From positions 15,133,277 through 15,197,276 of the forward strand of contig NC_049990.1 in assembly GCF_000003815.2 (NCBI RefSeq): DNA of 64,000 nt, in the 5' to 3' direction. Within the stretch, counting starts at the first letter, position 1. Each line of letters opens with the position of its first letter. The position numbers and the translations under genes were made by a program. The notes beneath the pieces are model-generated. The model saw only the letters and a program-made list of their open reading frames with translations. It did not search any database and was not told where the DNA came from. The DNA is from Branchiostoma floridae. Lineage: Eukaryota > Chordata > Leptocardii > Amphioxiformes > Branchiostomatidae. This document shows, piece by piece, positions 58,066 through 64,000 of the stretch.

Positions 58066-58347
58066 AGAAGGGAAACCTTCGGTGTCTACATCTACAAGGT
58101 GCTGAAGCAGGTGCACCCCGACACCGGTGTCTCTAGCAAGGCCATGGGCATCATGAACTCCTTCGTCAACGACATTTTCGAGCGCATCGCCGCCGAGGCT
58201 TCTCGTCTGGCTCACTACAACAAGCGCTCCACCATCAGCAGCCGCGAGATCCAGACCGCCGTGCGACTCCTGCTACCTGGCGAGCTGGCCAAGCACGCCG
58301 TCAGCGAGGGCACCAAGGCAGTCACCAAGTACACCAGCTCCAAGTAG
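58066..58347 (+). pseudogene. H2B: 5'-truncated H2B
   Basis: Starts inside the H2B N-tail ([20 protein letters not shown]) and runs intact to TSSK and TAG, with its own stem-loop. It lacks promoter, start codon and about the first 27 codons. An ATG in the palindrome (58054) would give MWNK plus the H2B fold, but no promoter is visible. The histone fold itself is undamaged, so it is either a recent pseudogene or a tailless H2B. Confidence 0.92.
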
Positions 58348-58371
58348 ACCTACGGCTCAAGCTATAACCCC

Positions 58372-58387
58372 GGCCTTTTTCAAGGCC
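58372..58387 (+). terminator. Histone 3' stem-loop (truncated H2B)
   Basis: GGCCTTTTTCAAGGCC, the H2B-type stem. Confidence 0.93.
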
Positions 58388-59190
58388 ACCCACATACCCA
58401 CAAAAGAGCTATACCAGTCACGCTTTCCATGACCCAACACACGCACACAAATCACTAACCTGTGATCATCGCGGCAGGTACTACTAGTACTGCACAATGT
58501 CCGGTAAAATAACACACAGAAAAGAAGTCACACCAACCACTCGTGTATACATCAACAGAAAGAAATCATTATGACGCAATAAACTTCGAACACAATTGCA
58601 ATGACATATTTACGTCCCCACGTTCTTTAGAACAATGCGATCGAACGGCGTTGTCTTTCTCTGCAACGTAAACACACAATGCCTCGGGTTTACATGTATT
58701 TGGACAAAGTTTTGGGTGCAATTTGGGTAGCTTTACTTCGTTTTGTCGATGAAGGAATCGAAATCCCCGATGGCGAACATACAAAGTATGATTTGGCTCA
58801 CCAGGTTGCATTACACCAAAAGCGAACATAGAAGGCATGATTTGGGTCATCAGGCGAGAAGGCCATCTTACCATTTTCGCGGACTAATTTATAGTCTTCT
58901 GCCCAGCCGCAAAATTCAACACAACACAACAAACATCGCCATCCAAATAAAACGGACATATTCTTCGTACATTGTAAACACTTGCGCACTCCCTCACCTA
59001 CAACCAACAATCTAGCACACCCCAAAACAACACGAACTACTTCGTGCCCGAACTACGTTTGTCCATCCAGATAGAACATTACGTTACACAGTTTTATTAC
59101 AAGAAAATGCTCTGTTTTCCCTCGAATTATCATTATTCCTCGTTGTTTGTCTTGTCGGTGGGATACGCTCAGCATGGCATTGTCTTGCGC
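58388..59190. other. H2B-H4 spacer (unit 2)
   Basis: Close copy of 55206-55990 with small indels (for example TGATCATCGCGGCAGG against TGATCGCAGG). Confidence 0.7.
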
Positions 59191-59667
<477 letters not shown>

Positions 59668-59702
59668 AGGACCTGACGGACTCATCATCGCAAGCAAACC
59701 CC

Positions 59703-59718
59703 GGCCCTTTTCAGGGCC
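59703..59718 (+). terminator. Histone 3' stem-loop (H4 copy 2)
   Basis: GGCCCTTTTCAGGGCC. Confidence 0.97.
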
Positions 59719-60557
59719 ACCCAAATATCCAAGAAAGAGCTGTATCTTCTCACAATACGATCGCACACATGAACACGCCTGACGTTATCAATACACAAAT
59801 GATAGTAAAGAATGATTGAATGAATCAATACCTTTATTGCTGAGCTTAAGAACAGAACAGATCTCAACACATTGTATATGAATGTATCACGGGTCTAGTC
59901 TGACATAGTATCGAATAAAGACAAAGTTAAACCCAAGCCGGCCATGTAAGCACTCAGCAACAACCGTGACCCCCTTCTCTATACTGATATATTTTTTGTG
60001 AATTGTTAGTTCCTGAGAAATGCGTATGAAGTGCGATACGCTTTCCTTGGCTGACGTTGTTTCCGCAGCTGGTTGTCGGCCTACTTTGGGTGTATGGAAG
60101 CAGAAGGAGGCGTTTGAGTGAGACATAAGCGTACATGTGCTTTCTCTATGAAAGTCGAGTTTGCGTGTTATGAATTCATACAGTCACCCATTCCTTTGCA
60201 AACTGGATGAGCCGTTGAACGTAGTCGAACGCCCCGCTCACTTTTTCCGAAGCGTGCTTACCGAAAAAAATGTCAAATATCTCAAGATCTAGGGACTACT
60301 GACCAGCCGCTACCATGAAATTAGTAAGTCGGACATGTGCTCCTGTACGGAAACCGGTCCAACGTTATGTTTGATGGCCGGGAAAGGAGACATTTCACCG
60401 TAAAGTTAGAAAAGAAACACAAATTTCGCCGGTACGGACAATAGCACACAGACAAGCTGTCGTGTTTCCGATCACGTCCGCACCATGACTACTTGTACGC
60501 CAGCATGACAAGATGTCGGGTTCATTTGCACGTCTATCGCAGATTTGTCACGCCAGC

Positions 60558-61133
60558 ATGTCCGCCGCACCATCGTCCCCCAAGAAGGCCAGCAAGCCCA
60601 AGAAGGCCCCTGCGGCTCACCCGCCCACCACCGCCATGATCACGGCGGCTGTGGAATCACTCAAGGACCGCACGGGTTCTTCGGTGCCGGCCATCAAGAA
60701 GTACATCGCCGCCAACTACAAGTTCGACGTGGAGAAGAAGTCTCACTTCATCAAGCGGGCCCTGAAAGCCTTGGTGGAGAAGGGTACCCTGCTCCAGGTG
60801 AAGGGAACCGGGGCATCGGGATCCTTCAAAATCAACGTGGCAGCCAAGAAGGCGGCCGAGAAGGCCGCCAAGAAGACTACCAAGAAGCCTGTCAAGAAAC
60901 CCGTGGCCAAGAAGGCCGCCAAACCCAAGACCACCAAGCCTAAAAAGCCCAAGGCTAAGAAGGCTTCCACCCCCAAGAAGTCTACCAAGAAGCCAGCGGC
61001 CAAGAAGTCTACCAAGAAGACTCCGACAAAGAAACCTGCTGCCAAGAAAGCTGCCACCAAAAAGACTCCGGTAAAGAAGGCCGCCAAGAAGACGGCGCCC
61101 GCCAAGAAGGCGACCAAGCCCAAGAAGAAGTAG
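60558..61133 (+). CDS. H1: Linker histone H1 (copy 2)
   Basis: 191 residues, starting [16 protein letters not shown]. An in-frame ATG at 60513 would add 15 residues, but copy 1 has a stop (TAG) in that stretch, so the 60558 start is chosen. Same globular domain as copy 1 with A/V, L/V and V/A changes ([25 protein letters not shown]) and Thr-richer tail repeats. Confidence 0.97.
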   Translation: MSAAPSSPKKASKPKKAPAAHPPTTAMITAAVESLKDRTGSSVPAIKKYIAANYKFDVEKKSHFIKRALKALVEKGTLLQVKGTGASGSFKINVAAKKAAEKAAKKTTKKPVKKPVAKKAAKPKTTKPKKPKAKKASTPKKSTKKPAAKKSTKKTPTKKPAAKKAATKKTPVKKAAKKTAPAKKATKPKKK

Positions 61134-61166
61134 AGACCTGACCGTCACATTGAGTCTGCAAACCCC

Positions 61167-61182
61167 GGCCCTTTTCAGGGCC
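61167..61182 (+). terminator. Histone 3' stem-loop (H1 copy 2)
   Basis: GGCCCTTTTCAGGGCC followed by CACAAAAGAAC. Confidence 0.97.
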
Positions 61183-61294
61183 ACCCACATCCTCACAAAA
61201 GAACTATGTCAATCACGTCTCAAAGTTATACATTTTCCACACGAATACACACTATCCGGCCAAATAATTGATGATAAACGAAATAAGATACAAT

Positions 61295-61470
61295 GTAAGA
61301 CGCCCCCCCCCCCCACACACACACACACAAACACAAGCACACACTCGCCCCCAAGAGTATATAGAAAGCGATGAATGAATGAATGAATGAAGACCTTTAT
61401 TGTAGATACATAAAACGACAATTGACACATTAGATAAGTGAAATATATTCAATATCTACCAACAAAACAA
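61295..61470 (-). repeat. C-run, (CA)n and LINE 3' tail
   Basis: A C-run and (CA)n, then GAATGAATGAATGAATGAAG followed by ACCTTTATTGTAG. The same block sits at 51528-51690 beside the endonuclease fragment. Confidence 0.8.
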
Positions 61471-61689
61471 CTAACGAAAGAACACACGCTATCAGAGTAT
61501 CGTTACAGAAGACGTCGCCGATATTGACGATATTAATTTATCAACCCAAAACTTGATTGTGCAGAAATGTGTCTCGTTTAAACTACTACACGTGCACATC
61601 ACTTGAAATGTCTTCTTGTAGCCAATAGCCATTCTTTAGTATTCAAGTTCAGTGCCCTTGCCACATTCTTCTGTGGGAGCCCAAAACGT

Positions 61690-62305
<616 letters not shown>

Positions 62306-62333
62306 GGAGGATCAGAACAAGATCGACAACCCC

Positions 62334-62349
62334 GGCCCTTTTCAGGGCC
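62334..62349 (+). terminator. Histone 3' stem-loop (H3 copy 2)
   Basis: GGCCCTTTTCAGGGCC followed by CCCAGAAAGATC. Confidence 0.97.
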
Positions 62350-62947
62350 ACCTACATATCCCAGAAAGATCTATATCGTTCACGGTTCTTGCAACATTTG
62401 AATCAGAATCCCTGGTACACAGTTTACACGTTCCCCCATCCCCCTCGTACTTGTTACACACAAACCAATCAGTCGACAGGGGATTAAATCAGCACTTGTG
62501 AACTAATAGACTCACAACACCACAACAACCAAGCCATCAAAGAAAACAAAAAATAAACTTCGTTTTCCACGATTTAATCATGCGTTTCTGACCTCGAAAA
62601 TACAACGTACACTCTCCACGTGTTTTTTTTTTTCTTCGTGCTCTCCGACTACGCGTACATATAATGTAGGGGTATGTCAGGTAGCAGGAAATGGCACACT
62701 TGTAAGAAAGGTATATTGCGGTCATTTCTGACGTGACCAGTCTTGCTCACAAACGTCATGCTCAAGGTTGTCTGTCAGGAATTATACAATAGATACAGAT
62801 TTGTTTTGGTGTGTGTGTTGGCGGGGGGGGGGGCCATATTGATTTCAAACACGCATGTATTTTCTGTATTTAGTTTTCTTATAGAATGGCTCATATGTAA
62901 AGCTTATTTTGGTGATCATGATACAGTTCTTTTGAGAGGATGTGGGT

Positions 62948-62963
62948 GGCCCTGAAAAGGGCC
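62948..62963 (-). terminator. Histone 3' stem-loop (H2A copy 3)
   Basis: Minus-strand GGCCCTTTTCAGGGCC. Confidence 0.97.
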
Positions 62964-62989
62964 GGGGTTTAAATCTCTCCGTCTGGATC

Positions 62990-63634
<645 letters not shown>

Positions 63635-64000
63635 ATGCCGCCAAGTGGAAAAGCTGCTAAGAAAGCTGGCAAAGCCAGGCCCGCCGGAGACAAGAAGCGT
63701 GGAAGGAGGAGAAAGAGAAGGGAAACCTTCGGTGTCTACATCTACAAGGTGCTGAAGCAGGTGCACCCCGACACCGGTGTCTCTAGCAAGGCCATGGGCA
63801 TCATGAACTCCTTCGTCAACGACATTTTCGAGCGCATCGCCGCCGAGGCTTCTCGTCTGGCTCACTACAACAAGCGCTCCACCATCAGCAGCCGCGAGAT
63901 CCAGACCGCCGTGCGACTCCTGCTACCTGGCGAGCTGGCCAAGCACGCCGTCAGCGTGAGATCGCCCGGCGGTTTCATGACATCGCTACCACCTGAGATC
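63635..64000 (+). CDS. H2B: Histone H2B (copy 3) with an altered 3' end, partial
   Basis: Identical to other H2B copies for about 107 residues up to KHAVS, then leaves the family at about 63956: after GTCAGC the sequence is GTGAGATCGCCCGG instead of GAGGGCACC. The frame stays open ([15 protein letters not shown]) to the window edge. The joint GC/GTGAGA looks like a splice donor. It may be an intron-containing H2B, a rearranged copy or an assembly joint. Confidence 0.85.
   Translation, partial: MPPSGKAAKKAGKARPAGDKKRGRRRKRRETFGVYIYKVLKQVHPDTGVSSKAMGIMNSFVNDIFERIAAEASRLAHYNKRSTISSREIQTAVRLLLPGELAKHAVSVRSPGGFMTSLPPEI

Overview
The window looks like nuclear DNA of an invertebrate deuterostome, most likely an amphioxus (Branchiostoma). 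The species call is inference. It rests on intron-rich animal genes, metazoan histone genes with replication-type 3' hairpins, many decayed CR1/L2-like LINE 3' ends with TGAA tails, very many short inverted-repeat transposons, and an ankyrin/ZU5/UPA/death-domain gene. No CRISPR, operon or prokaryotic signal is present.

Left part (1-6 kb): a minus-strand gene enters from its 5' exon (5803-5965, a Cys4 zinc ribbon) and reads left through a 24-residue-repeat exon (435-1718) and a basic exon (128-249). The splice phases agree and the start resembles RNF213-type proteins. Its 4-kb intron holds a LINE remnant and a 1.6-kb TIR element. From 6 to 17 kb I see no convincing protein gene, only transposon-derived palindromes, microsatellites and tRNA-like Pol III remnants.

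Middle part (17-24 kb): two plus-strand exons (17931-18179, 19188-19496) encode the C-terminal part of a copine/RGLG-type vWA protein. The 3' splice site of its last exon is the end of a small TA-flanked transposon. A one-exon class A GPCR of the lysophospholipid/cannabinoid type (22551-23729) follows, preceded by a tandem array that repeats its own start region.

26-48 kb: one minus-strand gene with 16 exons. My splice model adds up to exactly 830 codons: a short N-terminus, ankyrin repeats at about one exon each, tandem ZU5, UPA and a death domain. Its largest intron (32.3-45.3 kb) contains a 3.4-kb array of near-identical A and B units in the order A-A-B-A-B-B-A, plus other tandem repeats.

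49.6-64 kb: a replication-dependent histone cluster. The order is H2B(-) H2A(+) / H3(+) H2A(-) H2B(+) H4(+) H1(+) / 5'-truncated H2B H4(+) H1(+) H3(+) H2A(-) H2B(+, altered 3' end at the window edge). Every gene whose 3' end lies in the window has a 16-base stem-loop. The three H2A/H2B pairs share divergent promoters with CCAAT and TATA boxes and an H2B-side octamer. Paralogous units differ by clean insertions and by one palindromic duplication joint, so the cluster records its own rearrangements.
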